Source: Bifidobacterium pseudolongum subsp. globosum (GTDB lineage: Bacteria > Actinomycetota > Actinomycetes > Actinomycetales > Bifidobacteriaceae). From it: a DNA stretch of 64,000 nucleotides. Location: the NCBI RefSeq assembly GCF_004155535.1, contig NZ_RYUH01000015.1, forward strand, positions 1 through 64,000, read 5' to 3'. Below, in pieces: positions 27,639 to 35,615 of the stretch (the first letter of the stretch is position 1; each line of letters starts with the position of its first letter). The position numbers and the translations under genes are program-made. The notes under the pieces were generated by a model. It made no database searches. It worked only from the letters and a program-made list of their open reading frames with translations, and had not been told where the DNA came from.

Positions 27639-28474
27639 CACATCACCTCCGCGAACTTGCGGCTGTTGCGGCGGAAGATATACACACCGAACCACAGCAG
27701 CACGAGTGTCACCACGAACGGGAACGCCTTGGCCCACGGCGAATGGAAGGTGTTCCAGATCGTGGGTTGCGTCGCCGGCGCGATGAAGTTGTGCCGGATG
27801 TCCTGGATCGTCTGCGCGATCGGGTTGAGCAACTCAAGGTTCGCCACCGCGCTGTATTCCGGGTGCTTTTCTGTGATGAAGCTCAACGGGTAGATGATCG
27901 GCATGGCGTAGAAGATGATCTGCTGCAGCACTTCCCAGATATGCAGCACATCGCGGTAGTACACGTAGAACGTGGCCAGGATCAGCGCGAGCGCAAGCGC
28001 GATCACATACAGTTCAAGCACGTTGAGCGGCAGCCACAGCACGCGCCATGTGAACTGGACGCGCGCGAACAGCGCGAAGACGAGCACCACGAGGTAGTTG
28101 ATGCCCAACGAGATCAGTGAGCCGACCGAGGCCGAGACCACCACGATGTAGTTGGGGAAATGCACTTTGCGCAGCAGGTCGCCGCGGTCGACGATCGACC
28201 GCAGGCCGATGCCGACCGTTTCGGTGACGAACTGCCACGAGCTGATGCCGAGCAGCAGCACGACCGGGTAGGTGGGCGTGCCGTCGGTCATGCGCATGAA
28301 CTTCGCGAACACCACATACATGACGCAGAACAGCATCAATGGCTTGAGCACCGACCATGCCACGCCCAGGAACGAACCCTGGTAGCGCATCTTGAAGTCC
28401 GTTTTCACCAGACCCCGCAACACGGTCATCGCGTACCCATACCGGTCACGCAGTCGTTGAGTCAAATCGTGCAC
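27638..28474 (-). CDS. Polysaccharide ABC exporter permease (ABC-2, Wzm/TagG-like)
   Basis: 278-residue ABC-2 permease with about six transmembrane helices, a long amphipathic N-terminus (L-R-D-R-Y-G-Y-A-M) and conserved F-K-M-R-Y-Q-G-S-F-L-G and Y-Y-R-D-V-L-H-I segments of the polysaccharide export family. It should move lipid-linked galactofuranan across the membrane together with the adjacent ATPase. The GTG start at 28474 is supported by AAAGGA 8 nt upstream. It is 55 bp after the GlfT2-like 5' gene and overlaps the ATPase gene, so translational coupling is likely. Confidence 0.93.
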   Translation of the reverse strand: MHDLTQRLRDRYGYAMTVLRGLVKTDFKMRYQGSFLGVAWSVLKPLMLFCVMYVVFAKFMRMTDGTPTYPVVLLLGISSWQFVTETVGIGLRSIVDRGDLLRKVHFPNYIVVVSASVGSLISLGINYLVVLVFALFARVQFTWRVLWLPLNVLELYVIALALALILATFYVYYRDVLHIWEVLQQIIFYAMPIIYPLSFITEKHPEYSAVANLELLNPIAQTIQDIRHNFIAPATQPTIWNTFHSPWAKAFPFVVTLVLLWFGVYIFRRNSRKFAEVM

Positions 28475-28529
28475 TCGTCTTGTCCTTTACTTCCAGTCTT
28501 CCCACGGTCCTATGCGCGCAAGGCCGCGG

Positions 28530-30404
28530 TCAGTCGAGGTCCAGGTAGTGCTCCCAGAACTGCAGCGACGTGAGCTTCGGGAAGGCCTGGGCATATTCCT
28601 CACGCAGGCGGTTGATGTTCGCCTTATAGTACTTCAGGTCACGCTGGTAGCGCTTCATGATGCGCGCGTAGCGGTCCGGGTCCTTGGTGCGGATCGCGCC
28701 CTTGCGGTTGTACCAGTCGATGACGATGAGCTTCTTCTTGCCGCGGATCACGCCGGCTGGATAGACCCAGCCCAGCAGCGGGATGACCGCGTAGCCTTCG
28801 CCTTCGTTCTTGAGGATGCGCTGACCGTTGTCGGTCACGAAGTCCTGGATGCGCTCGCTGCGCGAACGCGGCTTGTCGGCATCGATCAGCTGGCGTGTGA
28901 TCGTATAGACGTCGAATCCGGCGAGGTCCGGGTCCTCGGCGGCCAGACGCTGCAGTTCGTCGAGATCGTGCAGGGTCTCCTTGTTGCGGTTCGCCGCCAT
29001 GAAGCTCTTTTCGGCCTGGCCCTTGGTGCCGATGAACTTGGGCCCCTTGAGGAAGTCCTCGAAGGCGTCGAGGCACAACTCGGCGTTGTCGTAGCCGAAC
29101 TTCTTGAGTTCGAGCTGCATGTTGCGGTGCAGTTCGTGCATGAAGTCGGCGTGGGGCGCCATGCCGGCCGCGGCCTGTGCGATCATCGTGTTGCGCGTGG
29201 TCTGGTAGCGTTCCACCGCCGGGTTGTACCGCTTGTGGAACGACATGTGCCATACGCACAGGCCGTTCATCGTGATGAAGTCGGTCTTGCAGCGGATGCC
29301 GTATTCGGCGTCGTCGCAACGGACGAACAACGGCAGTGGCAGGCCGTTGTGTTCGATCACGGAGATCGGGATGCAGCAGTACCACCACGCCGCGTAATGG
29401 TTGTCGGGCGTGATCTCCTTGGTCATCTGGTGGATCTCGTTGAAGATGATGTCTTCGAACTGGGTCAGGCGCAGCGGCGGCTTGCACGGTGCGAAGATGC
29501 CGTCCTTCGTCATGAAGCCGGTGTCTTCCCACTGGTCCTCGCCCACCTCGTAGTTGAGCATGGCGCCGCTGATCATCGCCTCGCGGTACTGCGGCTTGAG
29601 GATGCGCAGCAGGTTGTAGGTGCGCTTGATGCTTTCGGGCGAGACGGCCACGTCGTCGTCCATCAACAGCACATTGGTGGCCTTCGGCTTCTGGCGCATC
29701 GCGGCGATCATGCCGCGCGTGAAGCCGCCGGCGCCGCCGACGTTCTCGTTCGGGATCACCTCGACGCGGTCGCCGCTGAGCGCTGTGGCGTCGAGCGTGC
29801 GCCCATTGTCGATCACATACATGTGGAAGTGCTTGGCGATGTCGTCACCGGACTCGATGATGTGCGACCGCACCAAGTCGATGTTGTCGATGATGAAGCT
29901 TTCCTTCTTGAACGTGGTGGTGGCCACGGCCAGCTCCACCTCGTTGAAGTCGTCCGCCACATCGAGCACATAGTGGCTGTTGCGGATCGCCACCTGGCCT
30001 TCGGTCACGATCTTGAAGCCCACAAGCACCATCGCGTCGGTGATGACGAGCGGGATGTCGACGACCTGCCATTCATCGGCCGCGGGCACAGCCACCTCGG
30101 TGCCCTCCACGAGCAGCGATTCGTGCGCGAGCGCATCGCCCATCGTCTGCTGCACCGTGCATGCGGCGCCTTTGAGTTCGAGATGGAGCATCGCGGAGCG
30201 CATGCTCGTGTAGGTGCGCAGCTTGCTCACCGACAGGGCGTTGAAATACGTGGTGAAGTCATACACGCCCTGCCCGTACATCACCCAATCGCCGAGTTGC
30301 GCGTCGAACACCACCGGCTGGTCGGACTCGCAGTACAGGCTCGGAAAGCTGACGGAACGCGGATTCGTCTCCAACAGAACGTTCGCAAATTGTATCGATG
30401 GCAT
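28530..30404 (-). CDS. GlfT2-like galactofuranosyltransferase (operon 5' copy)
   Basis: 624-residue GT2 enzyme, paralogue of the last gene of the operon. N-terminal beta-rich domain opening S-I-Q-F-A-N-V-L-L-E, GT-A core with V-A-T-T-T-F-K-K-E, N-E-N-V-G-G-A-G-G-F, metal site L-L-M-D-D-D-V, acceptor block A-A-W-W-Y-C-C-I-P and C-D-D-A-E-Y-G-I-R. The start at 30404 is chosen because the paralogue begins at the same point and GGGG lies about 8 nt upstream; the longer frame has no homologous sequence. It is the first gene of the operon with the exporter and pyruvyl transferase. It probably polymerises Galf in the cytoplasm on a lipid carrier. Confidence 0.9.
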   Translation of the reverse strand: MPSIQFANVLLETNPRSVSFPSLYCESDQPVVFDAQLGDWVMYGQGVYDFTTYFNALSVSKLRTYTSMRSAMLHLELKGAACTVQQTMGDALAHESLLVEGTEVAVPAADEWQVVDIPLVITDAMVLVGFKIVTEGQVAIRNSHYVLDVADDFNEVELAVATTTFKKESFIIDNIDLVRSHIIESGDDIAKHFHMYVIDNGRTLDATALSGDRVEVIPNENVGGAGGFTRGMIAAMRQKPKATNVLLMDDDVAVSPESIKRTYNLLRILKPQYREAMISGAMLNYEVGEDQWEDTGFMTKDGIFAPCKPPLRLTQFEDIIFNEIHQMTKEITPDNHYAAWWYCCIPISVIEHNGLPLPLFVRCDDAEYGIRCKTDFITMNGLCVWHMSFHKRYNPAVERYQTTRNTMIAQAAAGMAPHADFMHELHRNMQLELKKFGYDNAELCLDAFEDFLKGPKFIGTKGQAEKSFMAANRNKETLHDLDELQRLAAEDPDLAGFDVYTITRQLIDADKPRSRSERIQDFVTDNGQRILKNEGEGYAVIPLLGWVYPAGVIRGKKKLIVIDWYNRKGAIRTKDPDRYARIMKRYQRDLKYYKANINRLREEYAQAFPKLTSLQFWEHYLDLD

Positions 30405-30455
30405 ACACCAACCCCAAACATCTCGACGATTCAACAGATACTGGTACTCACGTTC

Positions 30456-30461
30456 AGCATA
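30456..30461 (-). promoter_or_regulatory. Candidate -10 (TATGCT) of the galactan export operon
   Basis: On the minus strand TATGCT lies about 52 bp before the first start codon. The strong hairpin at 30481-30532 lies just upstream, which would isolate the operon from the gene before it. Confidence 0.4.
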
Positions 30462-30480
30462 ATCACCGTCGTAGAATTTC

Positions 30481-30532
30481 CGTGGCCGCCGGCCGGTGTT
30501 CGCCCAAAGGCGCACACCGGCCGGCGGTCACG
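30481..30532. terminator. Long GC hairpin, probable terminator of the 544-residue protein gene
   Basis: Two 19-nt arms (30481-30499 and 30514-30532) pair along their whole length with one G-U, and the loop can add four more pairs (CGCC/GGCG). It lies 70 bp after the stop of the minus-strand gene and before the next operon's promoter. There is no T-run on either strand, as is common for actinobacterial terminators. Confidence 0.65.
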
Positions 30533-30602
30533 TCACTCGTCGCACAGCGCGACCGGCGCGGGCGCGCACGCGCACCAGTCGGGCGCGGGCACATAACAGT
30601 CG

Positions 30603-32237
30603 TCAGGCAGCCATATCAACATGCACCGCACCGCCTTCCCGCTCATGCCCGCGCACGCCGGCGCTTGCATCCGCACCACCCTGCTCGCGCGCCGCAAGCC
30701 GCTCGATCTCCTGTTCGAACAGCGGCAGCGCGAGCTCGCAGTACTCGGGCAGCGACTGCTTGAGCAGGCTCGCCGCGGCGCGCACATGGAGCCCCTCGCC
30801 CTGCCCCTGCAGTTGGGCCAGCACCACGGTGGCCAGGTCGTCGCAGCGGTCGCAGAACGCGCGCCATTGCGTCGTGCGCGCCTTGTACCCGCGCGCGGCG
30901 ACGGCGTTCCAGTCGGGTTCGCATTCGTCGATCGCCATGATCGGCAGCATCAGCACGTTCATCGCGCGCACCTGATCGCCCATGTGCTCGAGCGTGCGCA
31001 CCCCGCGGTCGAAGCGTTCGCGGTCGCGCTGCTGGAACCCCACGGTCAGGTCTTCGGCGAGCACCGAGCCCATCAGCGAGTCGGCGAGGTCGCGCAGATA
31101 CACCGGGTTCTCCCACAGCGGCTCCCCGGGCAGTGTGCGCGTCTCCTCGACCGCCATCAGCAGTTGCGCGGGGTCGGCGGTGGCGCGGTCCCACAGGGCA
31201 CGGTAGGCGTGCACGAGCCGGTTCGCGTCGTAGAGGTACCGCCTGTCCGCGGCGATCGTGACGGTCGCGTGCCCGTCCGGCGAAAGCCACGGCACGTCGC
31301 CGATCTTCAGCGCGCGGGCGTAGTCGAGGTCGGCCTGCGCATGCAGCGAGCGCAGGTAGTCGGCCACGCGGCGGTAGCGCGTATCGGTGCAGGCGCCCTG
31401 TGCGCGCACGTTCGGGTCTTCGCGCAGCATGCACATGCCTATCCCCGGGTTGGTGAGCAGCATCGTGGCGATCTGCGCGCTCGACGCGGCTGGAGCGCCC
31501 CAGCGCAGCATGCAGTAGGCGGCGAGCCGGTGCGCTTGGTTGCCGTATTCCGCGCGGTCCGCGGCGCGCTGCTGCTGTGAGCCGAAGCGTTTCACACCGC
31601 TGCCGTGCAGCCAGCGCGAGATCTGCACTTGGCTCATCGGGCGGATCGTCACGGGCATGCGTGGGCTTGTCTGGCCGAGCAGCATGGCCATCGTGGCGTC
31701 GTTGATCAAGTCGTAGAGCCAGACGGCGAGCCCTTTCTGCCGCACGATGATCGACGTGTGCGTGAGGAACTGCCGCGCGCATTCCACGAGCGCGGCGTCG
31801 AGGCCCAACGACGCGACGCACATGAGCGAGGCCCAGCATGTGGAGCCGAACGCGCTGGACGCGAGTTCGACGAGCTGCGGGTCGAACACCTCGTCGTGGA
31901 ACGCGCCGGTGCGCCCGTGGAAATCGCATGAGAGCGGTGTGGAGGCGGGGCTGCGCAGCTCGCTGTCGCAACGCGCGCCGGGGCACGGCGTAGTGCCGGC
32001 CGCGGGCTCAGGCTGCGCGCTGTCCGCCGCGCCTGCGTTGTCTGTGCGATCCGCTCCGTCTGCCGTGTCCGCGGATTCGCCACGGTCCGCGCGGACTGGC
32101 TGGACCACGGGGTGCAGGTCGCCGTCGATGCCGGCGAACGAGAGCGATGAGGCGGCCGTGACGTCGTTGAACCTGCGCTCGAGCGCGTCGAGCAGTGCGA
32201 GGAACCCGGCCGAATCCATCGTGAATGGTGTGCGCAT
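30603..32237 (-). CDS. Protein of unknown function, 544 residues
   Basis: I do not recognise this protein. It has an N-terminal segment (about 1-40), an Ala/Asp/Pro-rich linker (about 45-85), a block with several Cys residues (about 85-150), then a long mainly helical body with many Arg, Ala and Met residues and no clear transmembrane helix or signal peptide. The C-terminus is acidic and low-complexity. The start at 32237 is supported by AAAGGAG; the longer open frame upstream is an artefact of base composition. It is transcribed away from the DnaA-box-like cluster at 32362-32418 and ends before the long hairpin at 30481. Cytoplasmic location is likely; nothing in the context fixes a role. 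Confidence 0.75.
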   Translation of the reverse strand: MRTPFTMDSAGFLALLDALERRFNDVTAASSLSFAGIDGDLHPVVQPVRADRGESADTADGADRTDNAGAADSAQPEPAAGTTPCPGARCDSELRSPASTPLSCDFHGRTGAFHDEVFDPQLVELASSAFGSTCWASLMCVASLGLDAALVECARQFLTHTSIIVRQKGLAVWLYDLINDATMAMLLGQTSPRMPVTIRPMSQVQISRWLHGSGVKRFGSQQQRAADRAEYGNQAHRLAAYCMLRWGAPAASSAQIATMLLTNPGIGMCMLREDPNVRAQGACTDTRYRRVADYLRSLHAQADLDYARALKIGDVPWLSPDGHATVTIAADRRYLYDANRLVHAYRALWDRATADPAQLLMAVEETRTLPGEPLWENPVYLRDLADSLMGSVLAEDLTVGFQQRDRERFDRGVRTLEHMGDQVRAMNVLMLPIMAIDECEPDWNAVAARGYKARTTQWRAFCDRCDDLATVVLAQLQGQGEGLHVRAAASLLKQSLPEYCELALPLFEQEIERLAAREQGGADASAGVRGHEREGGAVHVDMAA

Positions 32238-32361
32238 GGTGTGCTCCTTTGTCTGTGTCCTGTTGCGTGTCTGCGCGCGCCGGCACCTCAAGCGGCGGCC
32301 GTCGCGCATGGATGCCACATTCCCATGCGCCGCGCGCCCGCACCACGGCCAGAGTGAAGAA

Positions 32362-32418
32362 TGTGGATAAGTGGACGACACTCCGGCCATCCACAACCGC
32401 CATGCCGACTGTGGATAG
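32362..32418. promoter_or_regulatory. Cluster of three DnaA-box-like 9-mers
   Basis: TGTGGATAA at 32362-32370 is a perfect complement of TTATCCACA. CCATCCACA (32387-32395) has two mismatches. TGTGGATAG at 32410-32418 has one. They are 23-25 bp apart in the 275-bp gap between divergent genes. A T6 run follows at 32435-32440. This could be a DnaA-binding regulatory site; origin function is not suggested, because dnaA, dnaN and other origin genes are absent. Confidence 0.45.
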
Positions 32419-32512
32419 AGGCGCGCGTGCAGGCTTTTTTCAGCCGGTCTGAGTAGAACCAGACAACAGACGGAACAATTTCCACACTGAACGGACACAG
32501 GAGAGACACCGG

Positions 32513-33859
32513 ATGTTTGTTGCCAAGAACGCATGGGTCGAACTGCGCCGCCACCCGTGGCGCACGGCGCTCATGGTGATTGTGAGCCTGCTCGTGACCA
32601 TGTGGTCGGTCTTCGGCGCCGCGGTGATGCACGAATACCACGCCGCGCACGGCGAAGGGTACGAGGCGCTCAAACCGCAGGCCGTGGTGCGCATGACGGA
32701 CACGGCGCTCAGCGACCGCAACGGCGATGACGCCGACTGGACGAAGCGCTACATCACGTGGGACGAGTACAACGTGCTCGGCGCGGCCGCCCAGGCCAAG
32801 CAGGTGCAGTTCGAATACTCGGTGGTGGCGTCGGTGCCGGTGCGCTCGACCGATTCCTTCAAGGCGATCACCGCAAGCGCCACGTCCGGCGCCAGCCAGA
32901 ACGAGACCGGCGGCGACTTCACGCTCACCTCGTTCTACAACGAGGCCGCCGTGGACGCCAACGAATACGGCACGTTCAAGGTCGTGGAAGGCAACAAGCT
33001 CGACTACCAGGACGTGACGGCGCGCGACGTGCTGATCTCGCAGGAACTCGCGAAGAAGAACAACCTCAAGGTGGGCAGCACAATCACCATCGGCAACCCG
33101 GCGGACGCCAAGGCCACCTACACGTTCACCGTCGGCGGCATCTACACCTATACAAGCACGCCGCAGGGCGTGCAGGGCGATGACGCGCAATTCGCCAAGG
33201 ACAACCGCAACAACGTGATCTACACGAGCTACTACGACTTCGCGGCAAGCGGGCTCGACACCACGGAAGGCACCGGCTGGGCCGTGCCCGACATCAACAT
33301 CGTGTTCACGCTGGCCAACCCGCAGGCGTATGAGCAGTTCAAGAGCGCGCTGAAGCCCGACCTGCCGGAGGGCTTCGCCGTGAGCTCCCCCACGATCGAC
33401 GCCTACAACCGCTCGCTCGAACCGCTCGACAAGCTGGCGAACACCACGAAGGTCATGCTCATCTGCCTGTGGGGCATCGGTGGGGCGCTCGCGCTGCTGC
33501 TGACCTTGCTCGAGGCATGCCCGCGCCGCGAAGAAATCGGTTACGGTCTGGCCGTCGGCGTCACGAAGTCGCGCATGGCATGGCAGTTCATGGTGGAGAT
33601 CCTGCTGCAGACCGTGCTGGGTGTGGCGCTCGGCCTGCTGATCGGCGGCTGGACGGCGAATCCGCTCGCCACGCAGCTCGCGCAAGGCCACACGATCGCG
33701 ATGCACGGCGGCGTGCTGTGGAACGTCACGTGGATCGCGCTGCTGGCGTGCCTGCTGCTCGCGATCATCGCGGGCGTGCGCGTGGCGCTGTTCCGCACCG
33801 CGCAGCTGACGCATTCGCCATACCTCGATTCCGCCGACCCGACCACGAAGGAGCAGTGA
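32513..33859 (+). CDS. MacB/FtsX-type ABC permease
   Basis: 448-residue membrane protein of the MacB/FtsX permease type: one N-terminal transmembrane helix (about 17-40), a large extracytoplasmic domain (about 45-300) and three C-terminal helices (about 315-345, 365-395, 405-430) with the usual E-I-G-Y-G-L-A-V-G-V-T loop after the second helix. Such permeases act as mechanotransmitters or export lipids, peptides or drugs. A GGAG lies before the ATG at 32513. The stop overlaps the start of the next gene, which encodes its ATPase partner. That ATPase lacks key catalytic residues, so how this permease is driven is open. Confidence 0.85.
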   Translation: MFVAKNAWVELRRHPWRTALMVIVSLLVTMWSVFGAAVMHEYHAAHGEGYEALKPQAVVRMTDTALSDRNGDDADWTKRYITWDEYNVLGAAAQAKQVQFEYSVVASVPVRSTDSFKAITASATSGASQNETGGDFTLTSFYNEAAVDANEYGTFKVVEGNKLDYQDVTARDVLISQELAKKNNLKVGSTITIGNPADAKATYTFTVGGIYTYTSTPQGVQGDDAQFAKDNRNNVIYTSYYDFAASGLDTTEGTGWAVPDINIVFTLANPQAYEQFKSALKPDLPEGFAVSSPTIDAYNRSLEPLDKLANTTKVMLICLWGIGGALALLLTLLEACPRREEIGYGLAVGVTKSRMAWQFMVEILLQTVLGVALGLLIGGWTANPLATQLAQGHTIAMHGGVLWNVTWIALLACLLLAIIAGVRVALFRTAQLTHSPYLDSADPTTKEQ

Positions 33860-34788
33860 TGAGCAACCAGAAGCCGCAGGAGCGCACCGACGCCGTCGAG
33901 GAGCTCGATGAGCTGATGACCGACGAGTCGACCGAGCCGGGTATGGGCTACACGATCGAATACGACGACACTGACAGCGCAGACGCCGGTGCAGATGACA
34001 CAGACACCGCAGACAGCACAGACGCCGAGCCCGAGGCCACTGCGGAGCCCAGCGCGGACGGCGCAGGCACGGACGACGTGGACGATTCGGTGTTCCGCGC
34101 CTACCCGATGTTCTCGATGCGAGGCGTGACGGTGACTGGCACGAAGACCGGCGAGCACATCTGGAACGACCTCACGATGCGGTGCGAGGCCGGCACTTCG
34201 TACGGCGTGCTCGTCGATGCGCACGACACCCGCCAGCACGACACGCTTGTGGCGTTGATGGCCGGCTTCGCGCACCCCGCCGAAGGCAGTGTGATGACCA
34301 AATCGACACCGCTGCACGACCTGACGCCGCTCGAACTGCGCGGGCACCGCATCGGCGTGCTGCTGCAGCAGTTCGCGCTGCGCGGCGACCTGAGCGCCGC
34401 AGCGAATCTCGAATACGCGATGGACGCGTCGAACCGCAACTACCTCAAGCCGATCGCCGTGCTCGCACAGGAGCTGCTGACGCACGTCGGCTTCGCGCCA
34501 AGCGGCGACGACAACGCGACGCAGACCGAGCGTTCACGCGCGCTTGTGCGCACGCTCGGCGCCGTGGACCGCGCGCGGGTCATGGTCGCGCGCGCGATCG
34601 CCACCGACCCCGACATCGTGCTCGCCGACGAGCCGACGGCCACACTCGACGAGGCCGACGCCGCCACGATCCTTGACCTGCTGCGCGCGCAGGTGCACGG
34701 TGAATCCAAGCAGCGCACCGTCATCGTCGTCACAACCGACCCGCACGTGGCCGGCGCGATGGACGAGACGATCGACCTGACGCACTGA
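33859..34788 (+). CDS. Degenerate ABC ATPase partner of the MacB/FtsX-type permease
   Basis: 309-residue protein. An acidic, Asp/Thr/Glu-rich N-terminal extension (about 1-75) precedes an ABC ATPase-like domain. The Walker A position reads V-D-A-H-D-T-R-Q-H-D-T, with no G-x-x-G-x-G-K-S/T and no Lys. The signature LSGGQ is replaced by L-G-A-V-D, and the switch His is Thr (V-V-T-T-D). Walker B I-V-L-A-D-E-P-T-A-T-L-D and the Q-loop (L-L-Q-Q) are intact. Start and permease stop overlap (TGATG), with AAGGAG upstream. It probably cannot hydrolyse ATP in the usual way and may be a structural or regulatory subunit. Alternatively an active ATPase from elsewhere serves the permease. Confidence 0.85.
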   Translation: MSNQKPQERTDAVEELDELMTDESTEPGMGYTIEYDDTDSADAGADDTDTADSTDAEPEATAEPSADGAGTDDVDDSVFRAYPMFSMRGVTVTGTKTGEHIWNDLTMRCEAGTSYGVLVDAHDTRQHDTLVALMAGFAHPAEGSVMTKSTPLHDLTPLELRGHRIGVLLQQFALRGDLSAAANLEYAMDASNRNYLKPIAVLAQELLTHVGFAPSGDDNATQTERSRALVRTLGAVDRARVMVARAIATDPDIVLADEPTATLDEADAATILDLLRAQVHGESKQRTVIVVTTDPHVAGAMDETIDLTH

Positions 34789-34799
34789 CCCCGCACCGG

Positions 34800-34815
34800 G
34801 CTGGCCGCGGCCGGC
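34800..34815. terminator. Short hairpin between convergent genes
   Basis: The 27-bp gap between the ATPase-like gene and the HD-domain gene contains GCTGGCCGCGGCCGGC, centred on a perfect GGCCGCGGCC palindrome. It may serve both strands; there is no T-run. Confidence 0.4.
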
Positions 34816-35559
34816 TCAGTCCACGAGACGCATGTGGTATTCCTCGGCGAGCGCCGGCACGTCCGGCTCGCCATAGGTGCGCACCAGGTCGAGCCACTGC
34901 TCCTTGTTGTCTTCGCCGAACCGCGCGGCCTTGCGCGCGTAGGCGTCGGCGGTCAGGAACTTGGGCGGCACCGACTTGCTGTGGTATTTGTCGGCCACCA
35001 TGACCACTTCCTGCTCGAGGTTCATCGGCACGTAATCGTCCGGAGGCAGCGGCAGGCCTTGGCGCACGACGGCCTCGCGCGTCAACCCCACGCCGGTGTG
35101 GTTGCGCGCGTACTGCGCGATCGACTCGTCGTAGCCTTCGTTGAGCAGCAGGTCGTAGCCGATGAGTCCGTGCTGCACGTAGTGCGGGCCGTCGAACGTG
35201 AGCGGCTCGCCGTTCGAACCGTCGTTCTTCAGCACGCGGTATGTGCCGATGTCGTGCAGCAGCGCGCCGAGCACGGCCTGCCCGGCGTCGAGGTAGCGCG
35301 GCGGCACGGTGCCGCCCGTCACGCCGTCGGTCGCCGGCACGGCGAACGCGCCGGGCGCCGGCTCGCCGGTGCGTTCGGGTGCGTCCGCCGGCAGGGTGCA
35401 GCGGCGCATGAACAGCGCGTTGCGGCGGTGGATGAGCTGGCGGGTGATCTGCGCGATGATCACGCAGTGGGTGTGGATGAGGTCGTAGGCGGCGTCGGAC
35501 GGCGCGAGCTTGCGGTGCAGCGCCTCGATCTGGTCGACGGTGGGGATGATTCCTGTCAT
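34816..35559 (-). CDS. HD-domain phosphohydrolase-like protein
   Basis: 247-residue cytoplasmic HD-superfamily protein. Metal ligands are visible as the early His (I-H-T-H-C), the H-D pair in L-L-H-D-I-G-T-Y (about residue 103), H-x-x-x-G in V-Q-H-G-L-I-G and R-N-H-T-G-V-G, and the distal Asp in M-V-A-D-K-Y-H-S-K. Such proteins hydrolyse nucleotides or phosphate esters; the substrate is unknown. The start at 35559 is chosen because the frame upstream lacks support and TACGAT lies 7 nt before this ATG, suggesting a leaderless mRNA. It is convergent with the degenerate ATPase gene. Confidence 0.85.
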   Translation of the reverse strand: MTGIIPTVDQIEALHRKLAPSDAAYDLIHTHCVIIAQITRQLIHRRNALFMRRCTLPADAPERTGEPAPGAFAVPATDGVTGGTVPPRYLDAGQAVLGALLHDIGTYRVLKNDGSNGEPLTFDGPHYVQHGLIGYDLLLNEGYDESIAQYARNHTGVGLTREAVVRQGLPLPPDDYVPMNLEQEVVMVADKYHSKSVPPKFLTADAYARKAARFGEDNKEQWLDLVRTYGEPDVPALAEEYHMRLVD

Positions 35560-35566
35560 GCTGCCC

Positions 35567-35572
35567 ATCGTA
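35567..35572 (-). promoter_or_regulatory. -10 TACGAT, 7 nt before an ATG (probable leaderless mRNA)
   Basis: On the minus strand TACGAT is followed by GGGCAGC and ATG 35559; no ribosome-binding site is present. The hexamer falls in the 56-bp gap after the amidotransferase gene. Confidence 0.55.
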
Positions 35573-35615
35573 GTCGCGCGCGGGCGCATGCGGCTCCACC
35601 GAGTGCGAACGGCGT

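Noticed and set aside
32362-32418. Possible replication origin because of DnaA-box-like sites
   Set aside because: No dnaA, dnaN, recF, gyrB or rpmH nearby and only three boxes; a regulatory or titration site is more likely.
33859-34788. Degenerate ATPase as a pseudogene
   Set aside because: The frame is complete, starts at a good ribosome site coupled to the permease, keeps Walker B exactly, and shows no stop or frameshift.
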